From Escallonia rubra (Eukaryota > Streptophyta > Magnoliopsida > Escalloniales > Escalloniaceae): a DNA stretch of 64,000 nt. A model generated the notes under the pieces. The model saw only the letters and a list, made by a program, of their open reading frames with translations, made no database searches and had not been told where the DNA came from. How positions within the stretch are numbered: position 1 is the stretch's first letter; each line of letters opens with the position of its first letter. The stretch lies in contig JAVXUO010000685.1 in NCBI GenBank assembly GCA_033065855.1, positions 1 through 64,000 on the forward strand, read 5' to 3'. Of this stretch, positions 53,595 through 63,245 are shown piece after piece. The translations under genes and the position numbers were made by a program.

Positions 53595-53639
<45 letters not shown>
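53595..53639. repeat. (CT)n microsatellite
   Basis: About 45 bases of pure CT. The left duplicate has only a short CT run at the same place (about 52433-52446). Confidence 0.9.
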
Positions 53640-53642
<3 letters not shown>

Positions 53643-53742
53643 TTCTTATCATAGCACTTCCTGCTGTAATCATGATTACAGCAGGCAGGAGATCCAAATT
53701 CGAAGGGCAGACATGCCGCAATAATGCTCTAGTTTGGCGTTG

Positions 53743-53879
53743 CATTTGAAGGCTTTGCGGCCAAGTAATTGTGGGATGCTCTATCTTGTCAACATTTGAA
53801 GGCTCTGCGGCCAAGTAATTGTGGGATGCTCTGTCTTGTCAACATTGGAAGGCTCTGCGGCCTAGTTAATATGAGATGG
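53743..53879. repeat. 50-bp minisatellite, nearly three copies
   Basis: Units start at 53743, 53793 and 53843 and share 'ggctctgcggccaagtaatt' and 'gtgggatgctct'. The last copy is partial and more diverged. The first 15 or so bases resemble DNA just upstream of the cytochrome b5 TATA box (about 51515-51540). Confidence 0.85.
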
Positions 53880-54112
53880 GCCCAGACTTCTCTGCTCTAT
53901 CTTTAATTACAGTAATATACTTGTGCACTTTGATCCATTCTGTTTGTTTGGTTTCTTTTAATTATTTGTTTTTTGAGATACAAGTGCTTACCATATTCAT
54001 GAGTTTACATAAAAAGTCATCTCTATAGTTAAAACGTGATATACATTGTTGAGCATATTTTTTAACATCTCAAACTTTTCAAACAAATATTAACTTAGCA
54101 TGGTATCAGAGT
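53880..54112. mobile_element. Possible LTR-element remnant with primer-binding-like site
   Basis: A 'tggtatcagagtt' word at 54101, the usual plant copia/TRIM primer-binding site, follows AT-rich sequence that could be an LTR end. No coding part or second LTR is seen. If real it is a broken, old fragment. Confidence 0.3.
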
Positions 54113-54208
54113 TCTAATTTGATAAACTCTTTAAGCTTTTAGAGCAGATAGTAACATAATACTAATTATCCAAAAAAATAGTCGGCAACCCCATTTGTTA
54201 TTCACATA

Positions 54209-54476
54209 AATTTTTTTTTTTGGTAGAACTGAGAATTGCATTGAAAATATAAAAGTTACAGAGTTAGCCATTTCGGCTATACATAATAGATTATGATTCT
54301 GCTTGTCATGTAGAAAGCGATATATGTAAAGGAAAATAGAGTTTAGCGCTTGCAAATACAAAAGCAAAAGGGGGAGAGGATAAAGATCAGTTACAGCATA
54401 AGTGGTTCACCCAGTCCTGATATACGGCTATACGGGCAAAACATGCAAAAGCTGTCAGTGATCTGACCTCCTTTAG
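54209..54476 (-). mobile_element. 5'-truncated LINE 3' end
   Basis: On the minus strand it ends 'gcaattctcagttctaccaa' plus an A-tail (poly-T on the plus strand at 54211-54221), the typical 3' end of plant L1 LINEs. A short direct repeat, 'ttcacata', flanks it at 54201-54208 and 54477-54484. Confidence 0.5.
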
Positions 54477-54484
54477 TTCACATA

Positions 54485-55635
54485 GTTAAGTTAGTGTTTG
54501 ACATTATCAACCAAGAAACAATAGTTAGGTGCTACAACTAACTTTCGTGATAAATATATAAGATGTTTTTTTATGTAACCAGAAGCAATCTTAGTCAAAT
54601 ATTGTGGAAGGCAATACATGCTTTAGCTTTTTAAGCAACTATACATGTCCAACAAAATGCTGAGAGATGGATGTTCAAACCACTGGACCCGCTGACGAGC
54701 GGCGACATAACTCTGCTCATTTTCATATACCAACACGAAAAAAATTACTGCGCAATTCAAACTATTAAAAATGCATTACAAAATTTTCCTGTCAAAGAGG
54801 AATAAGGAATAAGGGACCAGATTCGTGGTTTTCAACCAAAATGCTAGATGTGTTGATCATATTGGAACTTTTTCTTGACAACAAAATTTTTCTTCAGAAA
54901 ACTAAGATGACATTTTGTAGCGTTTATATATTCATAGTTTATTATAGTAAACACTAAAAGTTAGCATTTTTGTTTGCTTTTTGAAATAGTTTGCAAAATG
55001 AGATTTTTTTTCTTAAACCAAAATGAAATTTATATATGAAGCAGATGATTGGAATAATAGAATCAACAGGATGGAGAAGGAAAAAGAAAAAAAGGAACGA
55101 GAATAAAAGAAAATACGGAAAGGTCCAAAATTGAAAAGGGGATCAATAAGTCCACTCCAAACTGCACTATTCATATGAAGAAAGAAGTTGCATTTTGGTT
55201 CAGTTGTTGGAACATCAATTCTAAAATTAAAAAAAGAAGAAGAAAATGACGGTGCATCCAACTTGCCATGTGTGATACACTTCAGCGTTGACAAAAAAAA
55301 AAGTTTGGTAGCAAGAAATAAAGAATAAAGTTTATTAGCTGGAAACGAGCAAATGTAAATTACATTACCAAATGGAGAAAACGATACCACGACAAGGTTA
55401 ATTAAAATGATTAATGGAGAAAAACTAAAACACCCTAATAATCAACCCTAGATCACTAATTTGGCTAACTTAGTCTGCATAACCTTTTACACACATTCGG
55501 TAAAAAATATTGGATGCTTTGAGACCGCTGATATTCAACAAAATAACCCTATGCTTCTTTTACCCTCTCCTTCTAGCTCATCAACTCTCCCTTATCCAAC
55601 TATCCTAAATGCTCGAGAGTAATGGTATATTTCAG
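54485..55635. other. Intergenic AT-rich DNA
   Basis: No gene is recognised. The 125-codon minus-strand frame at 55390-55013 is phenylalanine/serine-rich, reflects an A/G-rich plus strand, and has no motif. Confidence 0.4.
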
Positions 55636-55711
55636 ATAGAGGAAATTTGTCTTTGTTTCATTTCATGTCTTGCTTGTACAACCTGACTTCTATATATATA
55701 TATATATATAT

Positions 55712-56772
55712 GGGGATATCGAATATACTGCTAGCCTTAGGCAGCATACCTAAGGCTAGACAAGAAAACGACGTAGTTTTGCCCATCGTATATAATCCCT
55801 TTTTTTTCTCCTCTTCTCCCCGTCAAACACATCATTCCTCTGTACAGCAGATCTGCAAACGCAAGAAGCGGCCCATCGCCGGCCACCACCGTCGCCGGCC
55901 AACATCCACACTGGCGCCGTTGCGGGCCATCGTCCATGATCTCTGCCGTAACTGTGACCTCTGCCGCAACTTCTTCTCCAGATCTGATATACTCGCCGCC
56001 CAAGCAGTCGCCGTCCAATCACCGGCGGTTCCAAATCGTCGGCGGTTTCAAATACCCAACATTAACTTTGACCCCATACAACCATAAAACATTTGATTAA
56101 AACCAAACAATTGAATGGATAAAAAAATGTTGATTCGATCAAATGGGTGCTGATAAACCTGAATTAAAAAAGCTATTGGTTCATTTCCATGGAATCATGT
56201 AAAAGTGAATCGATAGGCTAGAGAAAGAGGTGGCAGGCCGACAGGATGTAGGTAGAGGGATGTACGTGGAGGTAGAGGGCAGGAGGCAGAGGTGGGGATG
56301 TTGCAGTGGTGGGATTCTGGGTTCCATGTCGTCTGTGTGTATTTGAAGCCTACCCATTACCCAGATTCACATAAAAATCTGGAATGAACAATTGATGATC
56401 AAAATTGATGATCTTATTCAAGTGAATATGTCTGCATATATGCTCTTTCGTCTGCAAATGGACCACATAGCTTTCTTCCTGCTTTAAGATTTTGCTGTGA
56501 TTAGATGAACCCGCGGATTCAGATTTACAGTTCATTGATCCGGTTCTTTTTTTTTTTTGCAAATTAGGTACGTATTTGCTCTAAGAATAAATTGTAGGTT
56601 AGAGAGTTAGAGCTTTGCCTGACCTGCGCTGGCAATGGAGGCTGGCCGGTTACGGAGGCCGGCAATCTGGCGTGGGAGGGAGAAAGAAAAGGAAACGAAA
56701 GAATTATGAAAATTTAATCAAAACTACGTAGTATCGGGATTAGCCTTAGGTAAGTTGCTAGCAACGTATTCG

Positions 56773-56773
<1 letters not shown>
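55712..56773. mobile_element. TIR element inserted in a (TA)n tract
   Basis: A 1,062-bp element has imperfect inverted termini of about 55 bp; both ends carry 'gctagc', 'acctaaggcta' and 'acgtagttttg' in the same order. Pure (TA)n lies on both sides (55690-55711 and 56774-56840), so the target was a TA microsatellite in the 3' LTR of the copia fossil. The interior has a GC-rich block (about 55850-56060) and no transposase. TIR length suggests a MULE or a Micron-like element. Confidence 0.65.

Positions 56774-56840
<67 letters not shown>
56774..56840. repeat. (TA)n microsatellite
   Basis: Pure TA, 67 bases, on the right of the TIR element, and the counterpart of the shorter TA run at 55690-55711. 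Confidence 0.9.
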
Positions 56841-56845
<5 letters not shown>

Positions 56846-56940
56846 TGGGTTTACACGTTTGAATACAATGGGATAACTTCCGAAGTGATACAAACTCATT
56901 TAAAACTTGATCAGGACCATCATATGGGGCAAGCTGAGAG

Positions 56941-58196
56941 CAGGGGCGGAACCACGCTTGTACGAGGGGGTGCTATAGCCCCCCTCAGATTTTGAAAAAA
57001 TATATATATATATATAGTGTTTTTTTTTATTTGCAACTTTCCCTTTCTCTCTCTTTCTCTCTGTCTCTCTCTCTCTCTTCCTCTCTCGGCTCTCACAGTC
57101 TCACAGTCAACTCTCAGTCATCGGCTCACCGCGGCACGGCGGCACCTCTCCTCCTCTCTCGGCTCTCTCAGTCACCGCGGCACCACACAAAGGCCACCGG
57201 TCATCGGCTCGGCAGCCTCGGCTCATCGTCGTAAGGTAACGCACTAACGGGTCTAACGCCGGTCGGCGGTCGCCGTGGCGTCAAGCCGTCAAGTCAAGCT
57301 CTCACGCCGGCATCTGACGCATCTCTCCTCCTCTCTCGGCTCTCTCAGCCACCGCGGCTCGCCGCACACCGGCACCACCCACCGACCCACGGCCACCGGT
57401 CGTCGACTGGGCTCATTGGTAAGGTAACGCCGGTCGCCGTCCCCCGATTCCGAAGCGCGAAGCCGGCGAAGGCCCTCCCCAGTCCGGCAGTCCCCACCCC
57501 AACTCCGGCCAGTCCCCACCCAACTCCGACCAAATCAGATCTGGCAGATCTAGCTTAGATCTACCGTCTACGAGCCGGCAGACGTACCGAGGAAGTTCCG
57601 CCACTGCCGTTCGGCGGTCACGGCGCTTGAAATAGTGAAATTGAAGATCTGACTTTGAGTTTCAGTGACCGACAACATTGCGACAACGACGCCGTTCTGA
57701 TTTCTGAGGACTGAGGTCGGTGTGCATTTTGAACAATTTCTTTTGCTATTGAGAATTGATTATTTGATTAATAATTTTAGGTTAGTTGTGTATTTGATAA
57801 TTTAGATTATTAATTGATGTTTTATGGATGTTAATCGTGCATTGAGCACTTAGATTTGAGATTGTTGATGGAGGATGGAACCCAATTGAATTTTTATCCC
57901 ATTTGAGCATTGATTATTTTAGATTGTGTTAATTGTGCATTTAAAAATTGAAATTATTTAGTGCTTTCGTTTGTAAACACTGAAATGTGTTTTTTGTATT
58001 ATCTTATTTTGTGTTGTAAAGAGTCTTTAGTGGCTCTCATGAAACTTAATAAGACCTTTTAGATGTTTTTTTAGTATGTTTTGTGTATTATCGAAAAGTG
58101 CACTTTGTTTTTGTATGCTATTTTACTTATAAAAATATTTATCTTCTTTGATATATTTTTAGCCCCTCCTGAGATGAAATCTTGGTTCCGCCACTG
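56941..58196. mobile_element. Non-autonomous hAT (Tip100-like), sister of the 49.8-kb copy
   Basis: A 1,256-bp element starts 'caggggcggaaccacg' and ends 'cttggttccgccactg'. It is flanked by a perfect 8-bp duplication, 'gctgagag', at 56933-56940 and 58197-58204. It shares with 49792-50923 the 'tagcccccctcag' motif, the (CT)n tract, the GC-rich block and the AT-rich intron-like block. It is longer mainly because part of its GC-rich block ('ctcctctctcggctctctca') is repeated. It lies inside the coding part of the copia fossil. No transposase is encoded. Confidence 0.92.
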
Positions 58197-59350
58197 GCTG
58201 AGAGAGATTGGTCACGTCATTGGTTATGTGACTTGTGGCACCAGAGTCAGGATACCACACCGGGTCATAAGTTTGTGGAGATGGGGGAGTGGCTAGATAA
58301 GCCACAGAGGAAGATGAACGAGGTGGACGATACGGGCAATGAGGTCGAATATGACCAGGTTGATTGCAATGATGGCATATAATGGAGGTGGTGGGACGGT
58401 TGGAAGATGGCTGGGAAAAGAAATGATCGGATAAGCGGCCACCGCCACAGTGTAGTTGACGCCCCCTGTATTTACTGCCATTAGAGTGAAGAAGTGGATA
58501 TGGGTGTTGAAATTTGGGAGGTGGGGCCGATGGTTGAGATGGAGGTAGGCGGTTGGTAATCGCCGCATGTACTTGGGTTGAAGATAATTCACGGACATGC
58601 TGTCTTTCTATCTGAGTCTCATGAGTGAGAAGAAGAGCATAGAGACTATCCAAAGAGATGGAATCAGGGCGGGTAGTGATAGAGGTAACAAAGGATTGAT
58701 ATTCAGAACCAAGTCCAGCTAACAGGGCATTGATGAGGTCTTCATCAGAGACTGGGTGACCAATGGCAGCCGGAGTGTCTTGGATTGTTTTTCCCTTATG
58801 AAAATCAGTCATGTTACGATCATGTTTGCTAAGATGGTGAAGATTGTAACGAAGATCGAAGATTTTGGCTTTGGATTGAGAGGCAAACTTGCGCTCAAGA
58901 GAAAGCTAGACAACAACAGATGTATGTAGGCCAAGAACTTTACTAGAGGGTGTAGGAAGGGCGTAGGAAGCGTTTTAAGGGGGATAATCAGATGAGGCAG
59001 CTGTGAGATCAGATATTGGTGTAGGCATTTCAGTGGGTTCAAGATGTTTGGGAGGACACATATGGGTGCCATCAACAAATCCAAGGAGATCATAACCACG
59101 GAGAAGTGGCAGAAATTGACTTTTCCAGAGAAGGTAGTTGTCTGTGGTGAGTTTAACATATATGAGGTGTTTAAGGTGATTTAAGGGGAAGACAACGAGG
59201 AGTTAGGGGTGGAAGGTGTTGGGGACGAAGCCATGACAGGGAAAAAAAATTAAGGTCCGCATGAAAGGAGAAGAAGAGAGGTCGTTTGACTTTATGCTCT
59301 TGATATCATAACAGATAAAGGAAATTTGTCTTTGTTTCATTTCATGTCTT

Positions 59351-62003
59351 TTTTTTTTTTGGGTAAAAAAGGTCCTTTTTTTTCCATTATGTGCTATACT
59401 TTCCATTTTTGTATGTTACATACACTGTATCAACATTTCATCTAATTACATTGAAACATCATATTATTCAAGTCATTGGTTCCTACTTTTTGTGAGCAGC
59501 CTTTCATCCAATCCCCATTCTCTGCATAGCCTTCGATTCTTCTCATTTTCCATTGCTAGTTTCCAGCTCTGTACACGAAATTTAATCCATTCCTTGATCA
59601 TATACATGCATCCCTGCACCTTAGCACCTCTATGCTCAAATATTCTAGCATTCTTCTCTTGCCATATGCCATACACTGTTGTTGCCACAGCTAATTTCCC
59701 CAGTCGAGCTCTTAGACTCTTCCCTCTGAACATGCGAGCTGCCTGATTGCTAAATTGGATCCATGTTTGCAATCTTATATTCACTTGCATTTTCCCTAAT
59801 ACCATTTGCCATAATTCTGTTGTATAGGGACACTGTGTAAACAGATGATCCTCTGTTTCTGGAGAAGTCATACATAATATGCAAGTATCTTCTTGAATCA
59901 TGTTCCATCTCTTCAATTTATGCTTTGTCCTTAGTCCTCCTTTACATAAAATCCAAATCTTGATTGAGTATTTAGGCATGTTTCCAGGAAACCAAATGAG
60001 CTTCCAGATAGGGTCCTTCTCACCATGCTTCCTCATATTTTCCCAAGTTGAATGAATGGTGAATTGTCCCTTCTTGTTCAAAGTCCAATGTACTTGGTCT
60101 GTTGCCTCCATATTTGGTTTCTAGTGTTCTGCTAGCAAGAGATTGATTTCTTTTAGCTCCTTTGATCTAGGTAGCATCCTTTTCCAATCCCCTTCTAGGA
60201 TGATCTCATGGACTTTGGCATCAGGTTGAATTCCTGAGTCATAAGTGGCTCTCTGTCCAAATACATCAATCAAAGGTTTCTCAGATATCCATTTGTCTTT
60301 CCACAGCCATGTATTCTTCCCATCCCATACCTTGTACTGAATAAGCTCTTGGCATTGCTTCCTTAGTTTCATCAATTTTCTCCAAGTCCATGACAATATC
60401 CTTCATGGCTTAAAGGTCCAGATATGTTGATTTTTTATGATGTATATATGGCACCACTTAATCCACAAGGAGTCTTTCTTATTTGCAATATCCCATAGGT
60501 GCTTGCATATTGCAGCCCTATTCCATTCTTCTAGGTTTTTAATACATATACCCCCTTCTTGTTTGGGAAGACAAACATCCTTCCAAGCCACCTTTGCCCC
60601 TGTACATTTCATCTCCTTCCCATGCCATATAAAGGCTCTGATCTTCTTATCAATTAGCTTTATTACTCTCTTAGGCAGTATAAAAATGGTACACTAATAA
60701 ATCTGCATGCTACATAATACTGATATTGCCAATTGTACTCTACCGGCATAAGAAAGTACCTTTGTTGTCCAGCTTGATAGCCTTTTGGTGATTCTTTCCA
60801 CTAAAATTGAGCAATCTTGGTATGTCAGTTTGGTTAAAATAAGTGGTACCCCAAGATAAGTAATAGGCAGCCTCCCCATTGGAATATTAACCATCTCAGC
60901 CAAGTTTGCAGCTTTCTTTTGGTCTATTCCAGCTAAGAAGATTGAGCTTTTCATGAGATTGGGGGATAAGCCTGATAACAACCTGAATTCCTCCAAAGTT
61001 GCTTTAATTAGTCTCAGAGTTCCCTGATCAGCTCTAGCCAAGATAAAAAGATCATATGCAAAACACAAGTGGTGTATTTGCAACTCTTTGCATTTAGGAT
61101 GGTATTTAAAGTCCTCCTGTTGTGCATAATTTTCCATTAGTCCAGATAAAGCCTTCATTACCAAGAGGAACAAGTAAGGGGATAAGGGATCCCCTTGCCT
61201 TAACCCTTTGGCACTTGAAAAATATCCTTCCACATTCCCCTTTAGGCTTCTTGAAAATCTAGCACTGCTTACACATTGCCTAAACCAATCAACAAACACA
61301 CTTGGAAATCTCATGTTTACCATAACTGCTTTTAAAAAACTCCATCCTATAGAATCATATGCTTTCTGTAGATCTATCTTCAAAACACATCTTGGTGATC
61401 CCCCTTTTATATGATAATTCCTCACAACTTCTTGCATAAGCAATATGTTATCAGCTATATGCCTATTAGCCACAAAAGCTGATTGATTTTTACTTATCAA
61501 AGTAGGCAGAATCTGTTTTAGTCTAGCACATATAACCTTTGAAACACACTTATAGACCATATTGCAACAAGCAATTGGTCTAAAGTCCTTCATTGTGTTT
61601 GGATTTGATGTTTTAGGTATCAAGGTTAATATGGTACTATTAAAGAATTTGATATTTTTGTTCTTGTGCAGCATCTCTTGCACAGCATTAGTCATTGTCT
61701 TACCTACCACATTCCATTTTTTCTGAAAAAAATCAGATGTAAACCCATCAGGTCCAAGTGCTTTATTTGATTTCAAAGCAAACATGGCTTCCTTGACTTC
61801 ACTTTCCTTCACAGGTGCTTTCAACATTTCTTGTTGTTCCTCAGTTAAGACTTTAGTGAGTACCTGCTGCAGTCTGCTTCTTATATGAGGATGTTCAGGC
61901 ACAGGACTTCCCAAGAAGTCCTTAAAATGTTGAATGGCAACTTGATGTACATTCTTACTGCCTGTGACTTGTCTTCCCTCCTCAGTTGTTATTGCCATAA
62001 TTC
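59351..62003 (-). mobile_element. L1-type LINE, 5'-truncated, with 18-bp target duplication
   Basis: The element is 2,653 bp on the minus strand with an 18-bp direct repeat, 'tgtttcatttcatgtctt', at 59333-59350 and 62004-62021, and an A-tail (poly-T at about 59351-59360). It is inserted in the 5' LTR of the copia fossil. The 5' truncation removes the endonuclease and leaves ORF2 from just before the reverse transcriptase. The 3' part encodes the zf-RVT/RNase H-like region in pieces. The truncation and target duplication are typical of target-primed reverse transcription. Confidence 0.93.
59473..61998 (-). pseudogene. LINE ORF2 remnant: reverse transcriptase and zf-RVT domain
   Basis: A 434-codon frame (61998-60694) holds the reverse transcriptase: NKALGPDGF, DFRPIACCN, motif A KIDLQKAYD (D209), motif B GLRQGDPLSPYLF and motif D-like YLGVPL. 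Motif C reads FAYDL where active L1 enzymes have FADDL, so the first of the two catalytic aspartates is lost. After a break the sequence continues in pieces at 60612-60403, 60396-60121 and 60111-59473, the last with the zf-RVT pattern (WKLIWFPGNMPKYSIKIW, CILCMTSPETEDHLFTQCPY). At least three breaks and the missing endonuclease make it inactive. The long remaining frame suggests a moderate age. Confidence 0.92.
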
Positions 62004-62038
62004 TGTTTCATTTCATGTCTTGCTTATACAACCCGACT

Positions 62039-62041
<3 letters not shown>

Positions 62042-62127
<86 letters not shown>

Positions 62128-62128
62128 A
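62042..62128. repeat. (CA)n(TA)n(TG)n compound microsatellite
   Basis: About 48 bases of CA, a short TA centre and about 28 bases of TG form a nearly self-complementary tract in the 5' LTR of the copia fossil. The 3' LTR has (TA)n at the same place, so the tract changed type in one of them. Confidence 0.92.
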
Positions 62129-62190
62129 GGGTTTACAAGTTTGAATACAATGGGATAACATCCTAAGTGATACAAACTCATTTAAATTAT

Positions 62191-63001
62191 TTTATCCTCT
62201 TATTTTGAATGTGAGTTTCATCACATGTGTTTATCTTGTTGGATGATCCAATAGTACAAGACCATGCAATACTTATTGCGTATACATGTGCTAATATATA
62301 TGACGGGAAAATGCAAGGCACCGTACTCCCCCTTCCCTTTTGAGGATTGTTGCTCCACCAACATCATCACCTGCACAAACGACAATCGTAGGTTTATATA
62401 ACAAGCCACATATTTCTCTTGGCAATTTTGGTGCATGCTCTTTGAAGTTTTAAAATTTGCTCGGTAGTTCAAAGTTTCAAAAAATTACTCGGAGTTGCTT
62501 CAAGATCTTGTTGACAAATGTAGCATTTGGGATTCCATGGGATTTGTGTTTTGAGATTTTGTTCATTCAGGGTCTAGATTTTGTATATCCTATTGTTCAA
62601 ATAAAAATGACAAATTGTAATTTTCTCATTTCCTTGTGATTTTACGATAGTCGAATTCACACATATGTCCTATTCATCTATCTTTTTCAACTTTTCTCTT
62701 GCTAATTTCATTTTCCTAGGATGTGGGAAACATTTATATTTCTAATATCTATGATTGCAGAGTTTGATGATTAAATTATGAATTTAATTTTATCAAAATA
62801 ACTATGTTTTGATTCAAAGGGAATATTATTATATTCTTTACTAGAACCAAGAGTCTAATAAATATTGGAGACAATTGAGAATTTCCTATTTTGGATTAGG
62901 AAATAAAAATTGACAAGATATGTGTCAATATCTCAAGAAAAATAAAAGAGATTTTTGGTTGAAATTAAGTCCCAAAATTAAGGGCTTGACATGCTATATA
63001 T

Positions 63002-63035
<34 letters not shown>
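62191..63035. other. Intergenic AT-rich DNA
   Basis: No gene is recognised. A (TA)n tract lies at about 63003-63034, just before the next element. Confidence 0.5.
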
Positions 63036-63038
<3 letters not shown>

Positions 63039-63220
63039 CGTGATTCATTGCTGGCACTAATAAGTTGTCAGCGCGATCTGGCCGTCCGCTATATTATATA
63101 GGGGATGACGAAAAAATGACCGTCCACGCCTGCGATCTGGCCGTCCAACCTCACGCGTGGACAGCCATATCGCGCTGGTAACTTGGGTTAAGTTGCTAGC
63201 GCTAGTAATGGATCAGCTTC
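63036..63220. mobile_element. Short TIR element in (TA)n
   Basis: About 185 bp with imperfect inverted ends of about 50 bp; both read 'gat-cattgctggc-ct', then 'aagtt', then 'cagcgcgat-tggc-gtcc' with small changes. TA-repeat DNA flanks both sides (before 63036 and from 63222). A related terminus begins again at about 63246. Confidence 0.6.
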
Positions 63221-63245
63221 CATATATATATATGTTTATATATAG

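Larger units (their letters stand above)
51668..53600. repeat. Segmental duplication, about 1.2-kb period
   Basis: The left copy (about 51671-52450) and the right copy (about 52892-53600) share the Helitron-like element and then the same non-repetitive flank ('actycattgggaatttggg' through 'gaagaaataaatgatgg' and a CT-rich end). Because the flank is shared, this is a duplication of a block and not two independent insertions. A further partial piece of the element's 5' end sits between the copies and is split by the Stowaway MITE at 52482-52852. Confidence 0.85.
55636..62190 (-). mobile_element. Fossil Ty1/copia element with nested insertions
   Basis: On the minus strand the parts in order are a 5' LTR (about 62190 to 59312, split by a LINE), a primer-binding-like 'gatatcaagagc' site (about 59305), and gag (about 59190-58300). 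A CCHC knuckle (CHHCNQPGHIRPHC) follows, then the first part of protease (PDSGATSH). No reverse transcriptase or integrase is recognised. The 3' LTR is at about 56912-55636, split by a TIR element. The LTRs are about 200 bp without the insertions and differ visibly, so the copy is not recent. It is clearly broken, with several breaks besides the three later insertions. Flanking target duplications could not be fixed. It is not expected to produce a functional protein. Confidence 0.75.

Noticed and set aside
59473-61998. Host reverse-transcriptase-like gene
   Set aside because: The 18-bp target duplication, A-tail, 5' truncation and frame breaks show a LINE insertion.
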